Part shown: positions 1 to 7,058 of the stretch, in pieces
How positions within the stretch are numbered: the stretch's first letter is position 1
How the letters are laid out: each line of letters starts with the position of its first letter
Assembly: GCA_002308195.1 (NCBI GenBank)
Contig: DBVU01000033.1
Location: 9,595 to 19,194 of the forward strand
Length of the DNA stretch: 9,600 bases
Direction of reading: 5' to 3'
Origin: Bacteroidales bacterium UBA1256
Lineage (GTDB): Bacteria > Bacteroidota > Bacteroidia > Bacteroidales > Paludibacteraceae
The notes under the pieces: model-generated
Database searches by the model: none
Seen by the model: the letters and a program-made list of their open reading frames with translations, nothing else
What the model was told of the DNA's origin: nothing
Position numbers and translations under genes: made by a program

Positions 1-464
1 TGATGCAATACGGAGAAAAAGAACTCAACTACGAAGAGTTCAAAGCGGGCATCGACTTTGTGATGAACATGTCGACAAAAGCGAAAGAAGAAGGCGAGAA
101 GTTTCTCGCTGAAAATGGCAAACGCGAAGGCGTTAAAACGACCCCTAGTGGCTTGCAATATGAAGTATTGGAAGCAACGCTTGGCCAGAAACCAAAGGCT
201 ACCGATAGTGTCAAAGTACATTACGAAGGCACACTGATCGATGGCACCGTTTTCGATAGCAGTTACAAGCGCGGCGAACCTATTTCGTTCCCGCTGAGTG
301 GCGTTATCAAGGGTTGGACCGAAGGTCTGCAACTTATGTCTGTCGGATCTAAATTCAAATTCTTCATCCCATACCAATTAGCATACGGCGAACGTGGTGC
401 AGGAGGTTCTATTCCTCCATACGCAGCACTCATCTTTACCGTAGAGTTGCTAGGCATTGAATAA
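1..464 (+). CDS. FKBP-type peptidyl-prolyl cis-trans isomerase (5' end outside window)
   Basis: This is the C-terminal part of an FKBP-type peptidyl-prolyl isomerase, which catalyses cis/trans isomerisation of proline peptide bonds and helps fold exported proteins. The frame is open to the left edge. The first in-window ATG (position 3) is probably internal, because the residues after it match the end of the FKBP N-terminal dimerisation domain ([19 protein letters not shown]) of the next gene rather than a signal peptide. The FKBP fold follows: VHYEGTL, then [16 protein letters not shown] and [17 protein letters not shown], ending at TAA. The catalytic domain is closely similar to that of the downstream gene, so the two are tandem paralogues, 38 bp apart and in the same direction. 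Its lipoprotein signal and full length cannot be judged here. Family assignment is secure. Confidence 0.93.
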   Translation, partial: MQYGEKELNYEEFKAGIDFVMNMSTKAKEEGEKFLAENGKREGVKTTPSGLQYEVLEATLGQKPKATDSVKVHYEGTLIDGTVFDSSYKRGEPISFPLSGVIKGWTEGLQLMSVGSKFKFFIPYQLAYGERGAGGSIPPYAALIFTVELLGIE

Positions 465-502
465 TCATTCATTCAAATATCTAACTAATCAAAACAAAAA
501 CA

Positions 503-1747
503 ATGAAAAAATTAAGTATTATTTTCTTGGCCACATTGGCAATGATTTCGTGTGGCAACAGTTACAAGGCACAAGATGTCCAACTCGCTAACGAGAGCGA
601 TTCTGTCAACTACTGTATCGGTGTACTCAATGGTGTACAGATCAAAATGTACTACCTTGCTAACGACAGTAGCGATGAGTCTATTGCTGAGTTTATCGAT
701 GCTTTAGACAAGGCTTACAAAGACAAGGACGAGGAACTGAGCCAAATCGCTCAGACTGGTCAGCAAATCGGTTTCTCTGTAAAGCATTTTGAGAAAGAAG
801 GTCTGGCAGAAAACAAAGCATGGACACTCAACGAGAAACTATATTTCCAAGGATTGGTCAATGCGCTCCTCGAGGATACCACGGTTATGGCGAACAATGT
901 TGCCGAGAGTTTCTTCATGGCTGCATATCAGGCTTCAGCCGAAGGCGAGCGCGGCAAAGCTATTACTGCTAAATGTCCAAAGAAAGCCAAAACAGTGACC
1001 CTCAAATCTTTCAACGACTCGCTCAACTACTCGTTTGGTGTATTGAACGGTAGCCAAATCAAAGCATACGTGCTGGCAGACGACAGTACCGGTAGCGATC
1101 TGAAAGAACTCATCGACAACATCAATAAGGGCCTAAAGAGCAATATCAAGAATCCGCAGATTGTGGGTATTGGTAAGAATATCGGTAAAGCTATTCGCGA
1201 GCAAGAGCCTGTTGGTTTGCTAGGTATCGAAGGTCTAGAAACCAACTACGATCTAATTCGCCAAGGTTTCATCAATGGTTTGCGTGAATACACCGAAGAT
1301 TTCGACCGTCAGGAAGCTGGTGCGTACGTAGATGGCGTTATCAATCGTCTGAAATATGGTGCAGCTAAAGCAGAAGGCGAGAAGTTCTTGCAAGAGAACG
1401 CACTACGCGAAGAGGTAAAAACCACAGAAAGCGGCTTGCAGTACGAAGTACTGGTACAAGGCAAAGGCAAAAAACCGACCGCAGAATCCACAGTGAAAGT
1501 ACACTACGAGGGTACGCTCATTGATGGTACTGTTTTCGATAGCAGTTATCAACGTGGCGAGCCTATCGAGTTTGCGCTCAATGGTGTGATCAAGGGTTGG
1601 ACCGAAGGTCTGCAACTCATGCCTGTTGGTTCTAAGTACAAACTCTATATCCCGTACGAACTCGGTTATGGAGAGCGCGGAGCTGGTCAACAGATTCCTC
1701 CGTATGCTACATTGATCTTCACGGTTGAATTGTTGGAAATTAAGTAA
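503..1747 (+). CDS. FKBP-type peptidyl-prolyl isomerase lipoprotein with duplicated N-domain
   Basis: The protein has 414 residues. Residues 1-17 are a lipoprotein signal peptide with Cys17 in the sequence MISC, so the mature protein is probably lipid-anchored in the cell envelope. Residues about 31-155 and 170-295 are two copies of an FKBP N-terminal (dimerisation) domain. Each begins with the same signature, DSxNYxxGVLNGxQIK, at residues 33 and 172. Residues about 305-414 are the catalytic FKBP domain, with VHYEGTL (333-339), VFDSSY (344-349), [10 protein letters not shown] (361-370), the GYGERGAG segment (388-395) and a closing [16 protein letters not shown]. The role inferred from the family is folding of envelope proteins. 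Most relatives I know have one N-domain, so the duplication is the unusual feature. The ATG at 503 is supported by the signal peptide directly after it. The gene is probably co-transcribed with its paralogue upstream and with the flippase 19 bp downstream. Confidence 0.94.
   Translation: MKKLSIIFLATLAMISCGNSYKAQDVQLANESDSVNYCIGVLNGVQIKMYYLANDSSDESIAEFIDALDKAYKDKDEELSQIAQTGQQIGFSVKHFEKEGLAENKAWTLNEKLYFQGLVNALLEDTTVMANNVAESFFMAAYQASAEGERGKAITAKCPKKAKTVTLKSFNDSLNYSFGVLNGSQIKAYVLADDSTGSDLKELIDNINKGLKSNIKNPQIVGIGKNIGKAIREQEPVGLLGIEGLETNYDLIRQGFINGLREYTEDFDRQEAGAYVDGVINRLKYGAAKAEGEKFLQENALREEVKTTESGLQYEVLVQGKGKKPTAESTVKVHYEGTLIDGTVFDSSYQRGEPIEFALNGVIKGWTEGLQLMPVGSKYKLYIPYELGYGERGAGQQIPPYATLIFTVELLEIK
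599..1387 (+). repeat. Internal duplication of FKBP N-domain coding region
   Basis: Two protein-level repeats of about 125 residues lie inside the isomerase gene, with a period of 139 residues (417 bp). The first starts at 599 and the second at 1016. Both start with DSxNYxxGVLNGxQIK, continue with a YLAxDSS-like and a helix-rich segment, and end near an AEGE motif (AEGERGKA in copy 1, AEGEKFLQ in copy 2). In copy 1 this is followed by a short Lys-rich linker instead of a catalytic domain. The copies have diverged clearly at DNA level, so the duplication is old. Confidence 0.75.
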
Positions 1748-1766
1748 CCCATTATAATCATTATTC

Positions 1767-3251
1767 ATGGGCGTCATCGCTAAGCAATCTATTCGTGGTA
1801 CGATAGTGACCTACCTCGGTATCGGAGTAGGCATTATCACTACGTTCTACGTGTTAACCCGTTTCCTCACCACTGAGGAAATTGGGTTGGCACGAGTGCT
1901 TATCGATGCAGCCGTGTTGTTTGTTGGCTTGGCGCAATTGGGCACGAATGCTAGCATTATTCGCTTCTACCCGTATTTCCATGAGAAGGATAGCGACCAA
2001 GACCACGGATTCTTCTTCTGGGCCTTAGTGGTTCCTTTCGTCGGATTCCTACTCTTCGCCCTAATCTATTGGGCGTGCCGTGTGCCGCTAGGAGCTTGGT
2101 TTGGCGACAAATCACCACTCTTTGTTGAGTACTATTATTTTGTATTGCCGTTAGCTTTCTTTATGCTCTACCAGAGCATTTACGAAACCACGTGCAATGT
2201 ACTGATGCACATCGTCCTTCCGCGAGCAGTGCGCGAATTGATTGTTCGTATCGGACTATTGGTTCTCTACCTACTCTATGCTTTCCGCATACTTTCGTTA
2301 GATGGTTTGGTCATCGGCCTTTGTGTCAATTATGCCATTGCAGCCATCATCAATCTCGCCTATTTCTTCTCGCTCAAGCGCATCAGTCTGCGTCCTGATT
2401 GGGCTTTCCTGCGTGCCAATCTTCCGCTCGTACGCCGTTATCTGACCTATTCGTTGTTCCTGATTGTCTCAGCCGTCACAACGACCTTGGCACCGGTTCT
2501 GTCTTCCTTCTTCGTGACAGCAAAGATTGGATTGGACAGCACTGGTATCTTCGCCATCGCAACATATATGGCAGTGATGGTTAGTGTACCATTCCGCTCT
2601 GTTACGGCTATTGCGTCCCCGCAACTTGCTCATGCTATCAAAGAGCAAAACGGAGAAGAATGTTCCACTCTGATTCAGCAAGTCACACGCAATCTGTTGC
2701 TCATCGGAGGATTTATCTTGCTGGCTATTTGGTTGAACATAGATCTTATCTTCCATATCATGCCTAATGGAGCCACTTATGCCACTGCAAAAGATGCAGT
2801 TCTCATTCTTGGCCTCAGCCAACTGATTATGGCTACATTCTCCATTTGCCTGATAGCTCTCAACTATTCGCGTTATTACGCGTTCAGTCTGCTTTTGTCG
2901 CTCATACTGACCGTTAGCGCCATACTCCTCAACAATTATCTTGTGCCGCTTTATGGCATGAATGGAGCCGCTGTGAGCAATCTGCTTTCCTACGGTCTCT
3001 ATTTCCTACTGATTATATTGACGGTTATTCCTTGCTGCCGATTCCGTATCGTCAATCGTCAGTGGTTCTATATCCTCTTACTGCTAGCAGCTATCTTTGG
3101 TTTGAATTTATTATGGCAGACCTATCTGCCTATCCACAATATATGGCTCGATAGTATTGCTCGTTCTGTTGTCCTACTTGGTGGCGGAGCGTGGATTGCA
3201 TATTACGCAAAACTATCGCCCGAACTCAATCAACAAATTGCGAAACACTAA
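1767..3251 (+). CDS. Polysaccharide/oligosaccharide flippase, Wzx/MATE-like
   Basis: The protein has 494 residues and is almost entirely hydrophobic, with roughly 12-14 predicted membrane segments. Examples are residues 12-32, 45-60, 83-103, 122-137, 160-175, 226-250, 310-330, 345-365, 372-390, 405-423, 434-450 and 466-480. The N-terminus (GVIAKQSIRGTIVTYLGIG) and the motif TTEEIGLARVL (35-45) are typical of Bacteroidetes lipopolysaccharide or oligosaccharide flippases of the MOP exporter superfamily. These proteins move lipid-linked sugar units across the inner membrane. Length fits the family. The substrate cannot be told from sequence, and no glycosyltransferase genes are in view. The stop codon overlaps the truA start by one base (TAATG), which suggests translational coupling. 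The ATG at 1767 starts just before the first membrane segment. Confidence 0.88.
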   Translation: MGVIAKQSIRGTIVTYLGIGVGIITTFYVLTRFLTTEEIGLARVLIDAAVLFVGLAQLGTNASIIRFYPYFHEKDSDQDHGFFFWALVVPFVGFLLFALIYWACRVPLGAWFGDKSPLFVEYYYFVLPLAFFMLYQSIYETTCNVLMHIVLPRAVRELIVRIGLLVLYLLYAFRILSLDGLVIGLCVNYAIAAIINLAYFFSLKRISLRPDWAFLRANLPLVRRYLTYSLFLIVSAVTTTLAPVLSSFFVTAKIGLDSTGIFAIATYMAVMVSVPFRSVTAIASPQLAHAIKEQNGEECSTLIQQVTRNLLLIGGFILLAIWLNIDLIFHIMPNGATYATAKDAVLILGLSQLIMATFSICLIALNYSRYYAFSLLLSLILTVSAILLNNYLVPLYGMNGAAVSNLLSYGLYFLLIILTVIPCCRFRIVNRQWFYILLLLAAIFGLNLLWQTYLPIHNIWLDSIARSVVLLGGGAWIAYYAKLSPELNQQIAKH

Positions 3252-3997
3252 TGCGTTATTTTGTTCGCTTTGCATATAATGGAACCGATTTTCATGGCTC
3301 GCAAACTCAGCCAAACGGTGTGACCGTCCAGGAGACGATGGAGAATGCCTTCTCCACCATCCTGCGTGTACCTGCGCCACTCACGTTTGCGGGAAGAACC
3401 GATGCGGGTGTCCATGCGGAATATATGATAGCGCATTTCGATTTTGCAGATCCTTTGCCGGACAATCTGGTGGGGCGGCTCAACAATCTGCTACCCGCAT
3501 CTATTGCAGTAAGCGATATACGTCCTGTTCCCGACGATGCGCATGCACGATTTGATGCTGTCGAACGAACCTACTACTATCGTATTACTACTCGCAAGGA
3601 TCCGTTCTGCTGCCTTTTCCGTACGAGAGTCGAGCGCGTCCTGGACTTTACGGCGATGAATCAGGCGGCAAAGCACTTACTTGGACGACAAGATTTTGCA
3701 TCATTCTGTCGCGTACATACAGATGTCAAAACAACGTTCTGCGATGTCAAAGAGGCAAAGTGGGTGGTGGAAAACGATCACGAAGCCTATTTCGTCATTA
3801 CGGCCGACCGTTTCTTACGAAATATGGTTCGCGCAGTGGTGGGAACGCTGTTCGACATTGGTCGAGGCCGTATGACCGAGCAACAATTTGTTGATATTGT
3901 CGCAGCTAAAAATCGCTGCAGAGCAGGTCACTCCGCACCTTCGGAAGGACTGTCGCTCGTTAACATTAAATATCCAAAAACAATATATCATGACTAA
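3251..3997 (+). CDS. truA: tRNA pseudouridine(38-40) synthase TruA
   Basis: The enzyme converts uridines 38-40 in the anticodon arm of many tRNAs to pseudouridine, in the cytoplasm. It has 248 residues, normal for TruA. The hallmark motif FAGRTDAGVHA (residues 47-56) contains the catalytic aspartate, Asp51. Other family features are the N-terminal RYFVRFAYNGTDFHGSQ, ERTYYYRI (105-112), DFASFCRVHT (148-157) and FLRNMVRAVVGTL (188-200). The ATG at 3251 is chosen because it starts directly at the conserved RYFVRFAYNGT. An upstream in-frame ATG at 3191 would add 20 residues lying inside the flippase gene and unlike TruA. The gene overlaps the flippase by 1 bp and the next gene by 8 bp, so this housekeeping enzyme is embedded in the unit. 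Assignment is very secure. Confidence 0.97.
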   Translation: MRYFVRFAYNGTDFHGSQTQPNGVTVQETMENAFSTILRVPAPLTFAGRTDAGVHAEYMIAHFDFADPLPDNLVGRLNNLLPASIAVSDIRPVPDDAHARFDAVERTYYYRITTRKDPFCCLFRTRVERVLDFTAMNQAAKHLLGRQDFASFCRVHTDVKTTFCDVKEAKWVVENDHEAYFVITADRFLRNMVRAVVGTLFDIGRGRMTEQQFVDIVAAKNRCRAGHSAPSEGLSLVNIKYPKTIYHD

Positions 3998-5537
3998 GTT
4001 TTTTACCTTATTGCTTTGTACTTTGGTCACTAGTGCTTGCGCTACTGCATCTCAGTATCAAACTACAGTTCAGACTGACATTGACGCGCTGACCAAGAAT
4101 GCCGTTTTTGACATGCCTAAGGTCAAAGTGCCGTCTTTCCCTGATCGCACATTCAATATTCTGGACTACGGTGCAGATATGTCGGGTGTACAGTTGTCTA
4201 CTGCAGCTATCCAAGGTGCCATCGACGATTGTACAAAGGCTGGCGGAGGTACGGTTATCGTGCCCGCAGGCATCTACCTGACTGGTCCAATTGAGTTGAA
4301 ATCCAATGTGCGTTTGTACACCGAGCGCAACTCGCTAATCGTTTTCTCGCACGACCTCAACCTGTACGAGATTTACGACGAATGGTTCGAAGGTATTCCT
4401 ACCAAGCGTTGCACCAGTCCTATCAATGCGAAGGACGCTAGCAATTTCGCCATCACTGGTCATGGCGTCTTCAATGGTAATGGCGATTGGTGGAGACCAC
4501 TCAAGAAGAACAAGATGGCGGACGGACAATGGAAAAAGCACATCAAGGAGAAAGGTGGCATCGTTACCGAGCAGAATATCTGGTATCCCGATTCTGGTTC
4601 GCTGTTGGCACAGACCTATTGTGTTGACCAAAACGTGCCGGTGATCACCGATGACTCTTTGTGGCAAGTCGTTAAGTCGTTCTTGCGCCCTGTCATGGTG
4701 CACTTTGTTGGATGTCATGGGATCTTGCTCGAGGGCGTTACGTTTGAGAACTCGCCTGCATGGAATCTCCATCCTATGTGTAGCGACAATATCATTCTGC
4801 GCGATCTGACGGTACGCAATCCTTGGTATAGTCAGAATGGTGATGGTGTCGATGTTGAGTCGTGCAAGAATGTAGTTATTAGTCATTGCTCGTTCGATGT
4901 AGGTGACGACGCTATCTGTATGAAGTCGGGCAAGGACAAACCTGGCCGCGACAGAGGTATTCCTACCGAGAATGTGATTGTTGACGATTGCGTCGTATAT
5001 CATGGCCATGGAGGATTTGTCTGTGGATCTGAGATGTCAGGAGGCATCAAGAATGTGCAGGTCAGCCGCAATCTGTATATCGGCACAGACGTGGGTTTGC
5101 GTTTCAAATCAACGCGTGGTCGTGGAGGTGTTGTAGAGAATATCTATATTCGCGACATCAATATGATCAATATTCCTAACGAAGGCCTGCTGTTCGATCT
5201 CTTCTACGGCGGCAAAGGTGCCGGAGAGGAGAGCGAAGAAGAACTGGCCGCACGCATGAACGCAGAGGCGCCGCCTGTCAGCGAAGAGACGCCTGCTTTC
5301 CGCAATATCGTCATCGAGAATGTCTACGGAAACAATATCAAGCGCGCTATGCTCTTCAATGGTCTGCCCGAACAGAAAATTGAGAATGTTACGTTACGCA
5401 ATATCCAGATTCAGTCCACGGAAGGTGCTTTGCTGCGCCAAACCAATGGACTGACAGTCGAGAACGTGAAGATTACACCCGCTCAAGGCGAACCGTTCAC
5501 TCTGGCTCCGAGTGTTGAGAATGTCGTGGGGCTCTAA
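3990..5537 (+). CDS. GH28 family glycoside hydrolase (polygalacturonase-like), secreted
   Basis: The protein has 515 residues and an N-terminal export signal (hydrophobic residues 4-16). A cysteine at 17 (TSAC) might make it a lipoprotein, though the lipobox is not ideal. The mature protein is a right-handed parallel beta-helix of family GH28, which hydrolyses alpha-1,4 bonds next to galacturonic acid in pectins. Conserved catalytic elements are all present: NGDGVD (283-288, Asp285), GDDAICMKSG (305-314, Asp306 and Asp307), GHG (339-341) and RFK (371-373), which correspond to the family motifs NTD, DD, GHG and RIK. FNILDYGAD (54-62) and GGGTVIVPAGIYLTGPI (85-101) mark the N-terminal beta-helix entry. 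An acidic insertion at about 408-437 looks like a Bacteroidetes subfamily feature. The ATG at 3990 gives the signal peptide; it overlaps truA by 8 bp. Exact substrate (homogalacturonan or rhamnogalacturonan) is not determinable. Confidence 0.94.
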   Translation: MTKFFTLLLCTLVTSACATASQYQTTVQTDIDALTKNAVFDMPKVKVPSFPDRTFNILDYGADMSGVQLSTAAIQGAIDDCTKAGGGTVIVPAGIYLTGPIELKSNVRLYTERNSLIVFSHDLNLYEIYDEWFEGIPTKRCTSPINAKDASNFAITGHGVFNGNGDWWRPLKKNKMADGQWKKHIKEKGGIVTEQNIWYPDSGSLLAQTYCVDQNVPVITDDSLWQVVKSFLRPVMVHFVGCHGILLEGVTFENSPAWNLHPMCSDNIILRDLTVRNPWYSQNGDGVDVESCKNVVISHCSFDVGDDAICMKSGKDKPGRDRGIPTENVIVDDCVVYHGHGGFVCGSEMSGGIKNVQVSRNLYIGTDVGLRFKSTRGRGGVVENIYIRDINMINIPNEGLLFDLFYGGKGAGEESEEELAARMNAEAPPVSEETPAFRNIVIENVYGNNIKRAMLFNGLPEQKIENVTLRNIQIQSTEGALLRQTNGLTVENVKITPAQGEPFTLAPSVENVVGL

Positions 5538-6504
5538 ATATTTGACTCTTACTTTAGTAGCGGTCTTCTCAGCATGTACGCCGAAGATCGCTACTTCTTT
5601 CTGGCTTATCGGCACGCCCGCTGATTCGGTGCGTTCTGGCTATACGGTTATTCAGGCCGAAGGTAAAACGCGCCATTGCTACCCTATCCGCGAATGGCAA
5701 GCGGAGCCAAACGTGGATACGTACCATCAGTTGCATCATCATGGAGTGGCTGTCGAAAGCGAACTGATGGCCTATCGCATCTATTTTGACAAAAAACAAA
5801 CTATCGACCCTTACTGCAAACGTACGCCGCAACTCGAACTGGCTCAATCCTACTGGTATCCTAACGACAGTCTGCTTTCTCAAGGTTTTGGCGATGACAT
5901 TCTGCGTGTCAGCGGCACGGTAGGCGTTGGTAGTGTCAAATACTGGAATGGCACCAAGCAGACGCACATCGAACCGGTGGCACAACGCAATCAGCGTATT
6001 GTTCGCCAGACGCGTAATAGCGCTACTGTTGAGGTGGTAGTTAGAGATTGGCAAGTCGAAGGCCAATCAGTGGATATGCAGGTTCAATACACTCTCAATG
6101 CAGGTCATCGTGATATGCGATGCGATGTAGTGCTGAACCAACCTGTCGATAATCTCTGTACGGGCGTGCAAACTATTCCGGCCAAAGGCCTCAATGACCA
6201 ATCGGCTATTCTGAGTGTTCAATTAGCCAACGGCGTTCTTCTGGCTTCGTATGGCACCGATTGGCCGGTCAACGATAGTGCCAAGTATGCCAAAGAAACG
6301 GTTGGATTGGCCGTTTTTATTCCGCAACGCTACGCGGGCAATCTGGTACAAGACAAAAGCAATAATCTCTGTTTGCTGAAATACCGGGACGGTTGCCATT
6401 TCTATCTAACTTGTTGCGGAATAACTAAAGAAAACCACCCGGTTGCAACGTCTGCAACAGAGTGGTTCGATTATGTTCGCCTCTGGGCGAAAGACCTCAA
6501 ATAA
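5521..6504 (+). CDS. DUF4861 family exported protein
   Basis: The protein has 327 residues from the ATG at 5521. A hydrophobic segment (7-17) followed by SAC at 17-19 suggests a lipoprotein or secreted protein, though the lipobox is weak. From about residue 65 it matches what I know of the DUF4861 family: YHQLHHHGVAVESELMAYRI (68-87), FDKKQTIDPY (89-98), SYWYPNDSLLSQGFGDDILRV (110-130) and SGTVGVGSVKYWNG (131-144). Further beta-rich segments follow, ending in EWFDYVRLW (314-322). DUF4861 proteins occur in Bacteroidetes, often beside pectin-degrading enzymes; the molecular function was not known to me. The gene overlaps the GH28 gene by 17 bp, which argues for coupled expression and a shared role in pectin-type glycan use (inference). 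A GTG at 5512 is a possible alternative start. It is the last gene of the unit. Confidence 0.85.
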   Translation: MSWGSKYLTLTLVAVFSACTPKIATSFWLIGTPADSVRSGYTVIQAEGKTRHCYPIREWQAEPNVDTYHQLHHHGVAVESELMAYRIYFDKKQTIDPYCKRTPQLELAQSYWYPNDSLLSQGFGDDILRVSGTVGVGSVKYWNGTKQTHIEPVAQRNQRIVRQTRNSATVEVVVRDWQVEGQSVDMQVQYTLNAGHRDMRCDVVLNQPVDNLCTGVQTIPAKGLNDQSAILSVQLANGVLLASYGTDWPVNDSAKYAKETVGLAVFIPQRYAGNLVQDKSNNLCLLKYRDGCHFYLTCCGITKENHPVATSATEWFDYVRLWAKDLK

Positions 6505-6507
6505 TCT

Positions 6508-7035
6508 TTAATTATCTTGCATCTCCAGGCGCAAGCAATTGCACGATGGCTCTGTCGTGTATTGCATGCTTCGCACATAGAAGGTACTACCCCCATAAGC
6601 CACTTTGAGGTAATACTTGCCTGTAGAAGGCAATACGTACACAGGTTGCTGCGAGGAACTCAACAACGCATCTGCAGCCAATGCAACCCAAGAACTATTA
6701 TCCACAGAATAATAGAAAGTCATATTGGTCACGTTCGAGGTCAGGACCATCTTTACCTTTTTCAAATCGGGGATGGCTGTAGTAGTGAAATAGCCACCAC
6801 TTTTAACAAAGATACACGTTGTATTTCCCGATTCGGACGCATTTCCGAATTTTGTATTACCACCACTACAAGTATATGTAACAAAACTGGTTTCACCAAT
6901 AGTATAACCATCGGAAAACGTCAACGTATTAGCAGCGGCCATAGACTGAAACTCTTCCGTTGTCACGGTTTCTTCGGCTAAAACCCAAAGCGGGCAAAAA
7001 GCCAAAACGAATGCCAATAAGCGAATGTTTTTCAT
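6508..7035 (-). CDS. Secreted protein of unknown function
   Basis: I do not recognise a named family. The protein has 175 residues with a clear cleavable signal peptide: a positively charged start (MKNIR), a hydrophobic core, and a likely cut after VLA at residue 20. The mature part is rich in Thr, Ser, Gly and Tyr and looks all-beta. A segment at about 93-160 (VKMVLTSNVTNMTFYYSVD, then YYLKVAYGGSTFYVRSMQYT) alternates polar and hydrophobic residues like a beta-sandwich seen at the ends of Bacteroidales surface proteins. It ends TEPSCNCLRLEMQDN, with two cysteines close together and no sorting tail. It begins 23 bp after the M6 protease stop codon, so it is probably co-expressed as the last gene of that unit. 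Its stop lies 3 bp from that of the DUF4861 gene on the other strand; the C-terminus might be shortened relative to homologues. Confidence 0.75.
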   Translation of the reverse strand: MKNIRLLAFVLAFCPLWVLAEETVTTEEFQSMAAANTLTFSDGYTIGETSFVTYTCSGGNTKFGNASESGNTTCIFVKSGGYFTTTAIPDLKKVKMVLTSNVTNMTFYYSVDNSSWVALAADALLSSSQQPVYVLPSTGKYYLKVAYGGSTFYVRSMQYTTEPSCNCLRLEMQDN

Positions 7036-7058
7036 ATGCGCGTATATTCCTTGAGATT

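Noticed and set aside
1403..1777. 124-codon minus-strand open frame
   Set aside because: It is antisense to the FKBP catalytic domain and lacks any signal or domain.
3191..3250. Upstream ATG that would extend TruA by 20 residues
   Set aside because: The extension overlaps the flippase coding region and does not resemble TruA; the conserved N-terminus starts at 3251.
3888..3989. Upstream ATG that would extend the GH28 protein by 34 residues
   Set aside because: It lies inside truA and would bury the signal peptide that begins at the ATG at 3990.
4335..5009. 224-codon open frame on the minus strand
   Set aside because: It lies entirely antisense to the GH28 gene, whose catalytic motifs are all on the plus strand; the translated product has no recognisable domain.
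5569..6066. 165-codon minus-strand open frame
   Set aside because: It is antisense to the DUF4861 gene, which shows clear family motifs on the other strand.
6433..6467. Inverted repeat AACCAC/GTGGTT as a terminator of the rightward unit
   Set aside because: It is inside the DUF4861 coding region, has a long loop of over 20 bases and no following T run.
6517..6981. 154-codon plus-strand open frame
   Set aside because: It is antisense to the 175-residue secreted protein, which has a convincing signal peptide and operon position.
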